A DNA stretch of 64,000 nt from Virgibacillus proomii (GCF_900162615.1 NZ_FUFN01000010.1:1246149-1310148), one strand, 5' to 3'; shown: positions 16,531 to 25,175, numbered from the stretch's first letter. The notes: a model not told the origin generated them from the sequence alone. Translations and numbers: made by a program.

Positions 16531-18540
16531 TTATTCTTTTAGTTTATTTAGAATTTCGATCGCTTTTTCCGTTGAATAGCTGCCTTTTCCTTTGGTTTTT
16601 TCAATCATAAGAGAAACAATGATATCTTCATTTTCGGTTGGATAGCCTACAAACCAACCATTTTCTTGTCCATTATCGTCGCTTGACACCTTTAATTCCG
16701 CTGTACCTGTTTTTCCTGATACCGGGAACTTTGCCTGCTTGCCAGCTGTTTTTGCCGTTCCACTTACTACTACATCGCGTAAAGCATCTTTTATAACCTC
16801 TGCTTGATCAGCTGACAAAAGATTTTCCTTCCAAATTTGTCCTTTCTTTTCATTTGCTAACAAGGTTGGCTTCAGCATATTTCCTTCATTTAAAAATGTA
16901 GAATAGGCGATTGCAAGGTGGAGGGAGCTCATTTCTAATTCGCCCTGTCCATAGCTTGTGTTTGCTAGTAATACTTCATCCTCTAATTTTCCGGTGGAAG
17001 AAATAGATGATGTTGTGATCGGATATTCATATGGGAAATCTTCTCCCAATCCAAATTGCTTTAAACCTTTTTCAAACGCTTCAGACCCCATTTTAACGGC
17101 TTGCATAGCGAAATAAATATTGTCAGAACGGACGATAGCATCGTGTAAATCAACAGGACCATTTGATTCAGAAACACGAGTAACTTTATAATCTCCCCAT
17201 CCTTTACCATTGCTCCATTTTAGTCCCTTTATATTTAGACCTTCCTTTGGAGCGATCGAACCATTTTTCATACCAATGGCTGCTGTAATTGGCTTTAATA
17301 CAGACCCAGGTGCGTATGTAGAATAAAAACGATTTAACAATGGATTTTTTGGATCATCTTCTAGTTGCTTCCAAATATTCGGTCTTGTTCCATATAATAT
17401 TTCATTTGGATTAAAGGACGGGCTGCTTACTAAGCCAAGCGTTTCACCTGTTTTTGCGTGAATAACAGATACGCTAGCCATATCGCCATTTAAAATGTCG
17501 TATATTTTCTCTTGGATATTTATATCAATTGTTAACTTAATATTTTCCCCATTTTTACCTTCTTTTTCAGCAAGTAATGTTTCGTCTCCTTCTTTTACAA
17601 CGAGGATTTTAACTCCTTTTTCCCCTCGTAATTGCTCTTCGAATAGTTCTTCAAGTCCCCGCTTACCAATCATATCACTTGAATCATAGCTCCCTTTTTT
17701 TTCCTTTATATCCTCTGAGGTAACCGGGCCAATGTAGCCTACTAAAGTGCTGGTAGCAGCACCACCAGGATAGATACGACCGGATGTTTCTTGTCTGGTA
17801 ACACCTTCAATGGTTACAAGCTGATTCCAGAGCGTTTCATCTGTTTTGGTGATTTTTGCAATAGGGACAAATAAATTAGGCTTTACCCAGCCTTCATTTA
17901 ATTTCTCATCTATCGTAGCAACAGATAGTCCGAGTAATTCTGCCATTCTTTGTTTACTCTGTTCAGGGTTTTTCCCTAGCTTTTCTGGAATGATACCAAC
18001 TTCATAAATAATATCATTCATCGCTAAAGGCATTTCATTACGGTCACGAATTTCCCCGCGAATTGGAGGTGTCGTTTTAATACGAAGCTCTCCGCCATCT
18101 TTCATTTGTGGAAAAATAAAACCAGGATCCCAATCAATATACCAGTTTTTATCATCATCTGTTCCTTCCTGTACCAAACTTGCTTCATAATCAAAAGAGA
18201 TAGGACCGGCAATCGTTTTCATGCTAACTGTAAATGGTAACACTGCTTTTCCATCATCCATCGCCTTTTTTACGGATTTTTTACTTAGTTTCTTGAAGTC
18301 GATCTTCAAATCTGAAACCTTTATATCTTTATAAATTTTTTTGAATCGATCAACAAATACTTCTTTTTTAAATGTTTTTCTTGATGTTTTACTTAGCATT
18401 TGGTGCATTTTATCAAAATCCTGATCATTCCAATGGTTTACATAGCTAGAAAATCGTTCGTTTGGTGTGGGTTCCTTGTTTGAGCAAGCAACTAACAATG
18501 CCATCAAAACGACAACTGCAATAACTAATACTTTTCTCAT
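16531..18540 (-). CDS. PBP3/MecA-like penicillin-binding lipoprotein
   Basis: A 669-residue class B penicillin-binding protein. The chosen start, ATG 18540, has GGGGGTT upstream and opens a lipoprotein signal (MRKVLVIAVVVLMALLVACS, lipobox LVAC). Next come an NTF2-like MecA-type N-terminal domain (about residues 30-145), a dimerisation domain (about 150-310) and the transpeptidase domain. Active-site motifs are APGSVLKP (SxxK), VRSDNIY (SxN) and VSGKTGTAE (KTG). This is the arrangement of B. subtilis PBP3 (PbpC) and staphylococcal PBP2a: it cross-links peptidoglycan and is often of low beta-lactam affinity. The LCP gene 76 bp upstream on the same strand is probably cotranscribed. Confidence 0.92.
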   Translation of the reverse strand: MRKVLVIAVVVLMALLVACSNKEPTPNERFSSYVNHWNDQDFDKMHQMLSKTSRKTFKKEVFVDRFKKIYKDIKVSDLKIDFKKLSKKSVKKAMDDGKAVLPFTVSMKTIAGPISFDYEASLVQEGTDDDKNWYIDWDPGFIFPQMKDGGELRIKTTPPIRGEIRDRNEMPLAMNDIIYEVGIIPEKLGKNPEQSKQRMAELLGLSVATIDEKLNEGWVKPNLFVPIAKITKTDETLWNQLVTIEGVTRQETSGRIYPGGAATSTLVGYIGPVTSEDIKEKKGSYDSSDMIGKRGLEELFEEQLRGEKGVKILVVKEGDETLLAEKEGKNGENIKLTIDINIQEKIYDILNGDMASVSVIHAKTGETLGLVSSPSFNPNEILYGTRPNIWKQLEDDPKNPLLNRFYSTYAPGSVLKPITAAIGMKNGSIAPKEGLNIKGLKWSNGKGWGDYKVTRVSESNGPVDLHDAIVRSDNIYFAMQAVKMGSEAFEKGLKQFGLGEDFPYEYPITTSSISSTGKLEDEVLLANTSYGQGELEMSSLHLAIAYSTFLNEGNMLKPTLLANEKKGQIWKENLLSADQAEVIKDALRDVVVSGTAKTAGKQAKFPVSGKTGTAELKVSSDDNGQENGWFVGYPTENEDIIVSLMIEKTKGKGSYSTEKAIEILNKLKE

Positions 18541-18616
18541 AGTAACCCCCAGAAAATATGTTGTATACGTCAAGTAACATGGACTGTTTACATCCATGTT
18601 ACTATTTTTGTCTTCC

Positions 18617-19552
18617 TTACTTGGCATTCATATGTTGTTTAATCTCTGTAGTAACACGATTAAATTCTGAATTTGGCACTACGTAATACCAGATACCTCC
18701 AATGGTTTGTCCGCTGCCACTAATTTCTATCGTAGAAATATTGTTTCTTGTTCCACGGTAATCACTGAAAAGGGTTTGCATATTATCCATGTCCAAGTTT
18801 GTTTTTACATTATCACCAAGAATGTTAAGGATATCTCCTACTTTTGTAATGCTGGAGAAACGGGCACCTTTTTTGATGGCAGCAGTGATTACTTCACGCT
18901 GTCGCTCATTTCGTCCAAGATCTCCCTTTGGATCGTTTTTTCTCATCCGAATGTAGTCAAGTGCCTGCTCACCATTTAAGCTAATTTCCCCTTTTGGAAA
19001 GTCAGACCCCCCTTGAGAGAAAGCAGTGTTATTAACTACAGTAACCCCTCCCAATGCATCTATGCCTTGCTTAAAGCCTTCCATATTTACTCTTGCATAG
19101 TAGTGTATTGGTATATCAAAATTATCTTCTACTGTTTGCATGGCAAGTTCTACATCTCCAAAAGCATATGCATGATTTATTTTATCCTGTCCTCTTCCTG
19201 GAATAGTAACATATGTATCTCTTGGAATGCTTAGCATTTTCATAGCATTTGTTTTGGGGTTTAGTGATAATAGAATCATGGTGTCCGATCTCCCTTTATC
19301 ACCGCTTCGTTCATCAACACCAAGTAATAAAATGTTTACTGCTTTTTTTCCTTTGAAAATGGCTTCCAGTTCTTTTTGTCTCTCGGGATCATTATCTCTG
19401 GACAAAGGATTATGCATCGTTTCTACTGTATTGCCAATCTGATTCCAAAAATAAAAAATAGCTCCTCCCAATGCAAGTAAAAGAACAAGTATTATTCCGC
19501 CAAACCAATAAAACCATTTTCGTTTTTTCTTTCTTCCAATACGTGAGTCCAA
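18617..19552 (-). CDS. LytR-CpsA-Psr (LCP) family wall-polymer ligase
   Basis: A 311-residue membrane-anchored LCP phosphotransferase that attaches teichoic acids or other polymers to peptidoglycan. A basic N-terminus (RKKKRK) precedes one helix (about residues 14-35). LCP landmarks are VNILLLGVDER, GRSDTMILLSLNP, LSIPRDTYV and the Arg-rich YIRMRKNDPKGDLGRNERQR stretch, which contains the lipid-phosphate-binding arginines. The best start is TTG at 19552, eight bases behind AGGAG (19561-19565 on the complementary strand). A GTG at 19561 would overlap that site. Most like TagU/LytR. Confidence 0.9.
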   Translation of the reverse strand: MDSRIGRKKKRKWFYWFGGIILVLLLALGGAIFYFWNQIGNTVETMHNPLSRDNDPERQKELEAIFKGKKAVNILLLGVDERSGDKGRSDTMILLSLNPKTNAMKMLSIPRDTYVTIPGRGQDKINHAYAFGDVELAMQTVEDNFDIPIHYYARVNMEGFKQGIDALGGVTVVNNTAFSQGGSDFPKGEISLNGEQALDYIRMRKNDPKGDLGRNERQREVITAAIKKGARFSSITKVGDILNILGDNVKTNLDMDNMQTLFSDYRGTRNNISTIEISGSGQTIGGIWYYVVPNSEFNRVTTEIKQHMNAK

Positions 19553-20441
19553 TTTTTTCACTCCTATACACGCCTGTTTATTTTTAGCTTGATCAGAATC
19601 GTTGTACCATTGTTTTCTCGCGCTGTTGTAAAGATCATCTCCATTTGTCGATACAAAGGCTTATTAATACTTACCAATTTGTTTTAAATAGCCTTAATTT
19701 GTAAATATTCGTCGCAATATATAAGTAATTACTTTTTTGATTATATCTAAAATAGTTCTTTTCGTCTATGTTTCATCAACTTAATTAAGATATAAAAGGC
19801 GATTTTGAAAAGGCGTGTTCATCTTATTTTTACATTTTACATATGAACAGAAATCTTTAAAAAATCCAATTGTTTGATGATGCTAATGGAAGGAGCTTCC
19901 TCTTTCAATAAAATTAAATTACCTCTTTAATCTTACTCATATTCAAAATTCCTCCTTGTTCTTTATTATAATGTGTAGCTATTCTTTCCATTTTACGAAT
20001 TTTAATCAGTCCCTCCTCCCCTATTTAGGATCGTTTGTTTTCCATTACTATCTTTTAAAAACAGGTTCGGTTGAAACTAATATCAAATTCTTGTAGTACT
20101 GAGGATTTTTATTGGGAGTTTACCCGCGTCTATTAATATACAATCGATCTTAATCAAGAACATTTTTTTATAAATTTAAGTAAATTAAAGCAAAAATAAG
20201 AAAACAAGAGGGAAAACGTTCTCAATAACGAAAGCGAGTGATTTTTCGGGTTTTGCATTTACGGGGCAGAATAATATACTTTAGTTGTTGTTCGTTATAT
20301 AAAACGATAAAGAGCTTAGTAACGAACAAAACATTGCTACATATTTAGAGAGGAGGATAGAAGTATTTTCTGGCTTTTGCAATTGTATTAACAAAATAAT
20401 ACTAATTTAAATTAGACAATTATACTGGGAGGAAAAATAAT
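19553..20441. other. Intergenic region before the biofilm operon
   Basis: About 890 bp without a gene. On the minus strand near 19940 an AAGGAGG precedes an eight-codon frame only, too short to call. The right third (20210-20441) is the tasA upstream region and holds the inverted repeat listed separately. TTGTAT at about 20385 followed by AT-rich DNA is a possible sigma-A -35, uncertain. Confidence 0.4.
20288..20329 (+). promoter_or_regulatory. Perfect inverted repeat upstream of tasA, candidate SinR operator
   Basis: TTGTTCGTTA (20288-20297) is exactly complementary to TAACGAACAA (20320-20329), with 22 bases between. It resembles the GTTCTYT half-sites known for B. subtilis SinR, with G in place of T at the fifth base. 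A sinI-sinR pair lies at the end of the same locus, so control by SinR is plausible. Position is about 110-150 bp before the tasA start. Confidence 0.45.
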
Positions 20442-21017
20442 ATGAAATTAAAAAAGAAACTAGGAATGGGAATAGCAACTGCAGTTTTGGGTATTGGATT
20501 AATCGGAGGAGGAACTTTCGCATATTTTAGTGACCAAGAAGCGGTAGAAAATTCATTTGCAGCTGGAACATTGGATTTAGGAGTAGATCCGACCATTGCT
20601 TTTAGCGTAGACAATTTAAAGCCGGGAGATCATATGACAAGATCCTTTAAAATGACGAATGAAGGAACGTTGGATATTGGAAAAGTATTAATGAATACTA
20701 GTTTTTCTGGAACGGAGGACTTTGAAGATCATTTAAAGGTAGACTTTTTACAAAGTGATGGTAAGGTAATTGAAAGCCTGAGTGGAAAAACAATTGCTGA
20801 ACTTAGTGAAGTCAAAGACCAAGATATTACGCCAGGATTTTGGACTTGGTGGCCACTTGTTCAAGAGGGTAAAGGTATTCCTCTAGGAACGGAAGACACG
20901 ATCAAAATAAAAGTTACATTTGTTGACAATGGTCAAGATCAGAACCATCTGCAAGGAGCAAATTTAGACGTTAACTTTACATTAGATGCGCTGCAAACTG
21001 AAGGAGAAGCGAGATAA
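20442..21017 (+). CDS. tasA: TasA/camelysin-family fibre protein, copy 1
   Basis: A 191-residue secreted TasA/CalY-type (peptidase M73 name, not a proven protease) protein. The signal peptide (MKLKKKLGMGIATAVLGIGL) ends at TFAYFSDQE, the typical SipW cleavage context with mature start at or near YFSD. The mature part has DNLKPGDHMTRSFKMTNEGT (about residues 62-81) and LQGANLDVNFTLDALQ near the C-terminus, strands of the TasA jelly roll. TasA homologues form the protein fibres of Bacillus biofilms. ATG 20442 has a strong GGGAGGA. A stable hairpin terminator follows, so this gene is probably made in excess over those downstream. Confidence 0.88.
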   Translation: MKLKKKLGMGIATAVLGIGLIGGGTFAYFSDQEAVENSFAAGTLDLGVDPTIAFSVDNLKPGDHMTRSFKMTNEGTLDIGKVLMNTSFSGTEDFEDHLKVDFLQSDGKVIESLSGKTIAELSEVKDQDITPGFWTWWPLVQEGKGIPLGTEDTIKIKVTFVDNGQDQNHLQGANLDVNFTLDALQTEGEAR

Positions 21018-21031
21018 AATAGGAAATTGAT

Positions 21032-21066
21032 AAAAAGTGGAGGTAAAAATACGTCCTCCACTTTTT
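21032..21066 (+). terminator. Hairpin terminator between the two tasA-like genes
   Basis: AAAAAGTGGAGG (21032-21043) is perfectly complementary to CCTCCACTTTTT (21055-21066). It should stop most transcripts after the first fibre gene, or protect its 3' end, giving stoichiometric excess of copy 1. Confidence 0.8.
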
Positions 21067-21097
21067 ATTCTTGCTGGAAGAAGGCGAGGTAAAAGGT

Positions 21098-21670
21098 ATG
21101 GATTTAAAGAAAAAATTAGTTTTAAGTATGGCTACAGCAATGTTGGGAATGAGTTTAATAGCCGGGGGTACGTATTCTTATTTCAATGATAGTAAAGAAA
21201 CAGACAATACCTTTACAACAGGTATTTTGGATTTAGGTATAAATAAAGAATCTATTATTAAAATGGATAATTTAGTTCCTGGAGACACAATCAATGAACA
21301 TTTTGAATTAACCAATGACGGCACGATCGATATCAAGGAAGTGCTACTTCATTCTGATTACAAAATTATGGATAAACGTCAAAATAACAATGAAGATAAT
21401 CTCGCCGATTATATACAAGTAGAGCTTTTACATCATGTAAATGAAAACAAAAAAGTAATTTTTAGCAAGAAGCTATCAGAATTGAAAAAAGAACCTATCT
21501 CGATATTGCAGCAGTTTCCAGCAGGTAGCGCTAAAGAAAAGTTTACAGTACGATTTGAGTTTAAAGATAGTAAGGGTAGTCAAAATCACTTTCAAGGAGA
21601 CTCTCTAAATTTGAAGTGGCGTTTAGAAGCCATACAACGTGATGGTAAACCTGAATTCATAAATGAATAA
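21098..21670 (+). CDS. TasA/camelysin-family fibre protein, copy 2
   Basis: A 190-residue paralogue of the preceding protein. The signal peptide MDLKKKLVLSMATAMLGMSL ends at TYSYFNDSKE, again a SipW-type site. The shared motif is DNLVPGDTINEHFELTNDGT, and the C-terminal strand is FQGDSLNLKWRLEAIQRDG. The start is ATG 21098 behind GCGAGGT; an upstream ATG at 21071 overlaps the terminator tail and lacks a site. Divergence from copy 1 suggests a minor or specialised fibre subunit, comparable to the CalY/TasA pair in B. cereus; that role is inference. Confidence 0.85.
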   Translation: MDLKKKLVLSMATAMLGMSLIAGGTYSYFNDSKETDNTFTTGILDLGINKESIIKMDNLVPGDTINEHFELTNDGTIDIKEVLLHSDYKIMDKRQNNNEDNLADYIQVELLHHVNENKKVIFSKKLSELKKEPISILQQFPAGSAKEKFTVRFEFKDSKGSQNHFQGDSLNLKWRLEAIQRDGKPEFINE

Positions 21671-21790
21671 CGGTTTAAGGAGGGAGTAAATCTCCTTCCT
21701 AAGTATTGTGATATATTTAAAAATTTAAAATCCAGCTTTATGTTTTTAAATATATCATGATACAAAATGATTTCTAAAGGTGGGATGAAT

Positions 21791-22549
21791 GTGAGGAAAC
21801 CAAGATTAAAACATGACCAACATAAAAACAAGCAGGGGTATTTTTGGTTGAAAATTTTATGCATTTGCTATGTTTTTGTTTTTGCTACTAGTCACTTAAC
21901 TTCTTCAACAACCGCACATTTTAATGATGAGTTATCTCTAAAAGGCAGTATGGAAATAGGAAAGTGGCAAGAGGCGAAAGCAGAAACGTACCATCTTGAA
22001 TTTCTCGATGACCGTTTACAAAACGTTGAAGCTTGTGAATCTGCAATGTTAAAAGTTAAAGTCAAAAATAACGGTGATGGAGATATGATGGAGCCACTTA
22101 CGTATGAAGTCATGTTTGCAGAAAAAGGAGATCCAATAGAACAAGGAAAGAAATTACCACTTCGTGAAGGTGAAGGGAAAGTCTCTGCATTAGCAAAAGG
22201 GGAAACAGCAGAATTACAGATTAGTGCAAAACAGACTGGAGCATACTCATTTTTAGTAAAACAACAGGATGGAGAATTAGTATGGAGTAAGAAAATAACG
22301 GTGCAATGTAACGAACGTAAAACGAAGCGAGATGAAAATAGTCCTAAAGCTTCAGAAGCAAAAGAAAAACCGGAGCAATCAGAAGTAGAAAGTAAAGATG
22401 ACAAACAATTAAATTCCAATAACGATGTAAATAATAAATCAGACACAGAAAGCGATTCAGAGCAACAACAAGCTAATTCACCCAAAGCTGAACAACACTC
22501 GACTAAATCACCTGATGCTCTGAAAAAGATGGAGGGAAAAAATAGATGA
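21791..22549 (+). CDS. tapA: TapA-like fibre assembly/anchoring protein
   Basis: About 252 residues. The layout matches TapA (YqxM) of B. subtilis: a basic N-terminus (RKPRLKHDQHKNKQ), a hydrophobic stretch (about residues 19-40) ending at TTAHFNDE, a likely SipW site, a beta-rich middle (VKVKNNGDGDMMEPLTYEVM) and a long charged low-complexity tail (about 185-252) of Lys, Glu, Ser and Asn. TapA nucleates and anchors TasA fibres. Start choice: GTG 21791 lies six bases after AAAGGTGGG (21776-21784), whereas ATG 21785 would touch it. The stop overlaps the sipW start. Confidence 0.75.
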   Translation: MRKPRLKHDQHKNKQGYFWLKILCICYVFVFATSHLTSSTTAHFNDELSLKGSMEIGKWQEAKAETYHLEFLDDRLQNVEACESAMLKVKVKNNGDGDMMEPLTYEVMFAEKGDPIEQGKKLPLREGEGKVSALAKGETAELQISAKQTGAYSFLVKQQDGELVWSKKITVQCNERKTKRDENSPKASEAKEKPEQSEVESKDDKQLNSNNDVNNKSDTESDSEQQQANSPKAEQHSTKSPDALKKMEGKNR

Positions 22550-23112
22550 TAAAAGGAAAATTAGGTAAGTGGTTAAATTGGATTGTTAGTTCTATATTGA
22601 TGGTTACATTAATTGGTGTTGCCAGTCTAGTAATTGTAACGAAGTTCTCTGGAGGAGAACCAGAAGTCTTTGGATATCAAATAAAAACGGTTCTATCCGG
22701 TTCCATGGAGCCAGATATCCAGACTGGTTCTATTATAGCGGTCAAAACGGTTGAAGACGGGAGTAAATTTAAAAAAGGTGATGTAATTACATTTATGGCC
22801 GATAAAAATAAGCTGGTCACTCACCGAATTATTGATGTGAAGAAAACAAAGAATGGCGTTGCTTATACTACAAAAGGGGATAACAATAACGCAGCTGATT
22901 CTAATCCTGTTTTAGCTGATAATGTTGTGGGAGAGTACAAAGGAGTGACTATACCTTATCTTGGGTACGTTGCCAATTTTGCACAATCACCTAATAGAAG
23001 TATTTTCTTATTAATCGTTCCTGGAATTCTTTTACTTTGTTATGCTGGATTCTCGATTTGGCGAACTTTAGCTAAATTAGAAACAGTAAAAAAATCAGAG
23101 CATACAGGTTGA
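22546..23112 (+). CDS. sipW: Signal peptidase I SipW (ER type)
   Basis: A 188-residue membrane signal peptidase of the archaeal/ER type. The N-terminal helix (about residues 11-33) is followed by the catalytic Ser in VLSGSMEPDIQTG (about 46-58), the His that replaces the usual Lys in VTHRIID, and the Asp block TTKGDNNNAADSNPV. A second helix closes the protein (about 150-172). SipW is the dedicated processor of TasA and TapA. The ATG overlaps the tapA-like stop (ATGA) behind GGAGGG, so the two are coupled. The fibre precursors nearby all carry SipW-like cleavage contexts. Confidence 0.93.
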   Translation: MIKGKLGKWLNWIVSSILMVTLIGVASLVIVTKFSGGEPEVFGYQIKTVLSGSMEPDIQTGSIIAVKTVEDGSKFKKGDVITFMADKNKLVTHRIIDVKKTKNGVAYTTKGDNNNAADSNPVLADNVVGEYKGVTIPYLGYVANFAQSPNRSIFLLIVPGILLLCYAGFSIWRTLAKLETVKKSEHTG

Positions 23113-23138
23113 TGAGAGGCGGTATAAGGAGAGGATAT

Positions 23139-23783
23139 ATGAAGCATAAAGTCATTTTTACTTTTATATGTACCATAATTATTTTTTGTTTTAGTAGCAA
23201 GTACGATTCCATTGTTAATGCACAGGACGGGGTTGGATTGGAAGTAGATCCTGATTCCGTTTTGTTTGATGTAAATAATATGAAGCCGGGGGACTGGGCG
23301 TCAAGAGATGTAAAAATAAAAAATCGTGGAACCCAGCCATTTATGTATAGCATAAATGTAGAGAGTAGGGGAATGAAAAAGCTATATAATGAGTTGCAGC
23401 TTGAAGTTTTCATGAAGAAAAGAGAACTGTATAGCGGGAAGTTAAATAGCTTTACAAATATAAAAGCTAGACATTTAGCGCCAGGTAAGCAAGATGATAT
23501 TACGGTTACGATTCGATTCCCTGAAGAATTAGGAAATGAGTATCAAGGTCTTGAGGCTGACTTCGCAATTATTATTATTGCAGAAGGAGAAGCGAAACAA
23601 CAAGATGAACAAACGGTCATTGGGAAAATTGGTACTGACAAATACGATTTTGGTTCTAAACTCCCAAATACAGCAACCAATACTTTTGTGTATATTTTAC
23701 TTGGTCTATGCTTAATAGGAATAGGGATATTTTTATACTTAGTCATTAGGAAATACAAAAAGATAAAACAACTGAAAATTTAA
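23139..23783 (+). CDS. LPXTG-anchored TasA-fold protein
   Basis: A 214-residue exported protein. The signal peptide (MKHKVIFTFICTIIIFCFSS) ends near VNAQ. The body carries the TasA-type strand NNMKPGDWASRDVKIKNRGT (compare DNLKPGDHMTRSFKMTNEGT in tasA copy 1) and YQGLEADFAIIIIAEGE at the matching C-terminal strand. It then ends in a full sortase signal: LPNTATN, a hydrophobic helix, and the basic tail RKYKKIKQLK. The start is ATG 23139 behind AAGGAGAGG. In place it would be covalently wall-linked, so a role as base or cap for TasA fibres is attractive but unproven. No sortase gene is in this window. Confidence 0.8.
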   Translation: MKHKVIFTFICTIIIFCFSSKYDSIVNAQDGVGLEVDPDSVLFDVNNMKPGDWASRDVKIKNRGTQPFMYSINVESRGMKKLYNELQLEVFMKKRELYSGKLNSFTNIKARHLAPGKQDDITVTIRFPEELGNEYQGLEADFAIIIIAEGEAKQQDEQTVIGKIGTDKYDFGSKLPNTATNTFVYILLGLCLIGIGIFLYLVIRKYKKIKQLKI

Positions 23784-24039
23784 AATTGACCCATTTTTAG
23801 CTAACGAATAATATTTTTTAAACTTGGACATTGTTTTAAAAGGCACTACAAAACTAGTTATAATACGACAAAATAAGCTAGACCTGAAACAGGAATAATA
23901 TAGTATAATAGCCTTAAAGAGGTAATTAAGAAAGTACAATTTGGTAAAAATGACACATTGATTTTCATCGTAGGTTAACGCTAAAGTTAAGATAACGGGA
24001 GTGGAAAAAATGTAAAGTTCTATGTAGGAGAAACTGGGT

Positions 24040-24310
24040 AGTTTGCAATAAAGGCTTGGGTCGTCTACATGTGGATAACTTTATTGAAAAGTAGCATCGT
24101 TTAGCTTATGTGCTCAGAGCTGTAGCAAACTTCAATCTTTTTCCTATGATAAGTCAACACTGGCTCGAATCTAAAAGAAGCCTAACTAAAAGCGGACTTG
24201 CCGCTCAGGCGTCGGCATATCCCTATTTTAGAGGCATGTTTCCTTTATCTTGTCAAAAGTTCTTCAATTTGTATGTCGCTAAACGAATGCTTAACCTTTT
24301 TAACGGCTAG
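24040..24310 (+). repeat. Family C repeat, forward copy
   Basis: Runs from TGTGGATAACTTTATTGAAA (24070) through CTCAGAGCTGTAGCAAACTT and GGACTTGCCGCTCAGGCGTC to GTTTCCTTTATCTTGTC. It matches 59605-59860 over about 200 bp and 16214-16335 in reverse. Short open frames inside are not shared between copies, so it is non-coding. The rest of 23784-24614 shows nothing else I can name. Confidence 0.65.
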
Positions 24311-24614
24311 GAAACGGTATCCGTTTTTATATCATGGTTATCTTGTTGAAAATAGCTTGCATCGTCTAGCTTATATGCTAGAGCAACTAGCAAACCAGAC
24401 GTGCTAGTGGTGGAGTTATTTATAGTTATTAGGATAAGGAAGCTGTGACAGCCAAACACCGTGACCTTTTAAGGATGCTGTACGCTTAGCCAGCTTAGGT
24501 CTAAAACACGTACTAAAATAAAGCGTTATCAATAGAGATAAATATATACAAGCAGAGAAAAGTTTTAGGGAATAGTTTAGAATAAATGAATAATTATATT
24601 GGGGGATGAATCGG

Positions 24615-24758
24615 ATGAAGTTAAAACAAATTTCTTTGGATGTAGAGTGGGTGGAACTAATAAAACAAGCAAGAACATTAGGAGTGCCAATAGAGGAAAT
24701 TCGACGGTTTTTACGTACGGTACAAAAATATAATAATGTCCCAAAAAATTTGTTTTAG
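24615..24758 (+). CDS. sinI: SinI-like anti-repressor
   Basis: A 47-residue protein. Its core LDVEWVELIKQARTLGVPIE then EIRRFL lines up with the SinR-binding helices of B. subtilis SinI (LDQEWVELMVEAKEANISPE, EIRKYL). SinI binds and disables SinR to switch on matrix genes. The start is ATG 24615, nine bases after GGGGG; an in-frame ATG at 24606 touches that site. It lies directly upstream of sinR in the same direction, the classic arrangement. The C-terminal SinR protein here has a similar LDEEWLEIVQEAMESGVSKE segment, as expected for the heterodimer interface. Confidence 0.85.
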   Translation: MKLKQISLDVEWVELIKQARTLGVPIEEIRRFLRTVQKYNNVPKNLF

Positions 24759-24816
24759 AAATAGTATAACTCACCTCGATTATGGTATAATGCCATTTGA
24801 AAGAAGGTGACTGCTT

Positions 24817-25143
24817 TTGATAGGGGAAAAAATAAAAGAGCTAAGAAAAGCTAAGAAAATGTCTATTTCAGAGCTGGCAGAAAAAGCTGGGGTTGCAAAG
24901 TCATATTTGAGCTCAATTGAGCGAGGTATTCAGGTTAATCCCTCCATTCAATTTATTGAAAAAATCAGCATCGTTTTAGGTGTGTCCATAAATGAATTAA
25001 TTCGAGAAAATCAGAGTAAGCAAAAAGAAGAATTAGATGAAGAATGGTTAGAAATTGTTCAGGAAGCAATGGAATCTGGTGTATCAAAAGAACAATTTAA
25101 AGAATTTCTTGAATTTAATAAGTGGCGAATTAATAAAGAGTGA
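24817..25143 (+). CDS. sinR: SinR-type transcriptional repressor
   Basis: A 108-residue regulator. The N-terminal HTH_3 domain (residues about 6-61) shows SISELAEKAGVAKSYLSSIE with the recognition helix, and a C-terminal SinI-like dimerisation segment follows (LDEEWLEIVQEAMESGVSKE, about 74-93). SinR represses biofilm matrix operons; the tasA-like genes upstream are likely targets. It begins at TTG 24817 behind GAAGGTGA, and is followed by a hairpin terminator. The ACCAT-free gap of 58 bp from sinI leaves room for a separate promoter, as in B. subtilis. Confidence 0.9.
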   Translation: MIGEKIKELRKAKKMSISELAEKAGVAKSYLSSIERGIQVNPSIQFIEKISIVLGVSINELIRENQSKQKEELDEEWLEIVQEAMESGVSKEQFKEFLEFNKWRINKE

Positions 25144-25175
25144 CCGTTAAGCAGTAAGCTGACGGTTTTTTGTTG
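25142..25175 (+). terminator. Intrinsic terminator after sinR
   Basis: ACCGTTAAGC pairs loosely with GCTGACGGT, followed by TTTTTTG. Confidence 0.65.

Noticed and set aside
21892..22485. 197-codon open frame opposite the tapA-like gene
   Set aside because: Antisense shadow of a Lys/Glu-rich coding region; no ribosome site and low-quality Ser/Phe/Cys composition.
24110..24407. Overlapping short frames of 66-69 codons
   Set aside because: They lie in a family C repeat and are not kept in its other copies.
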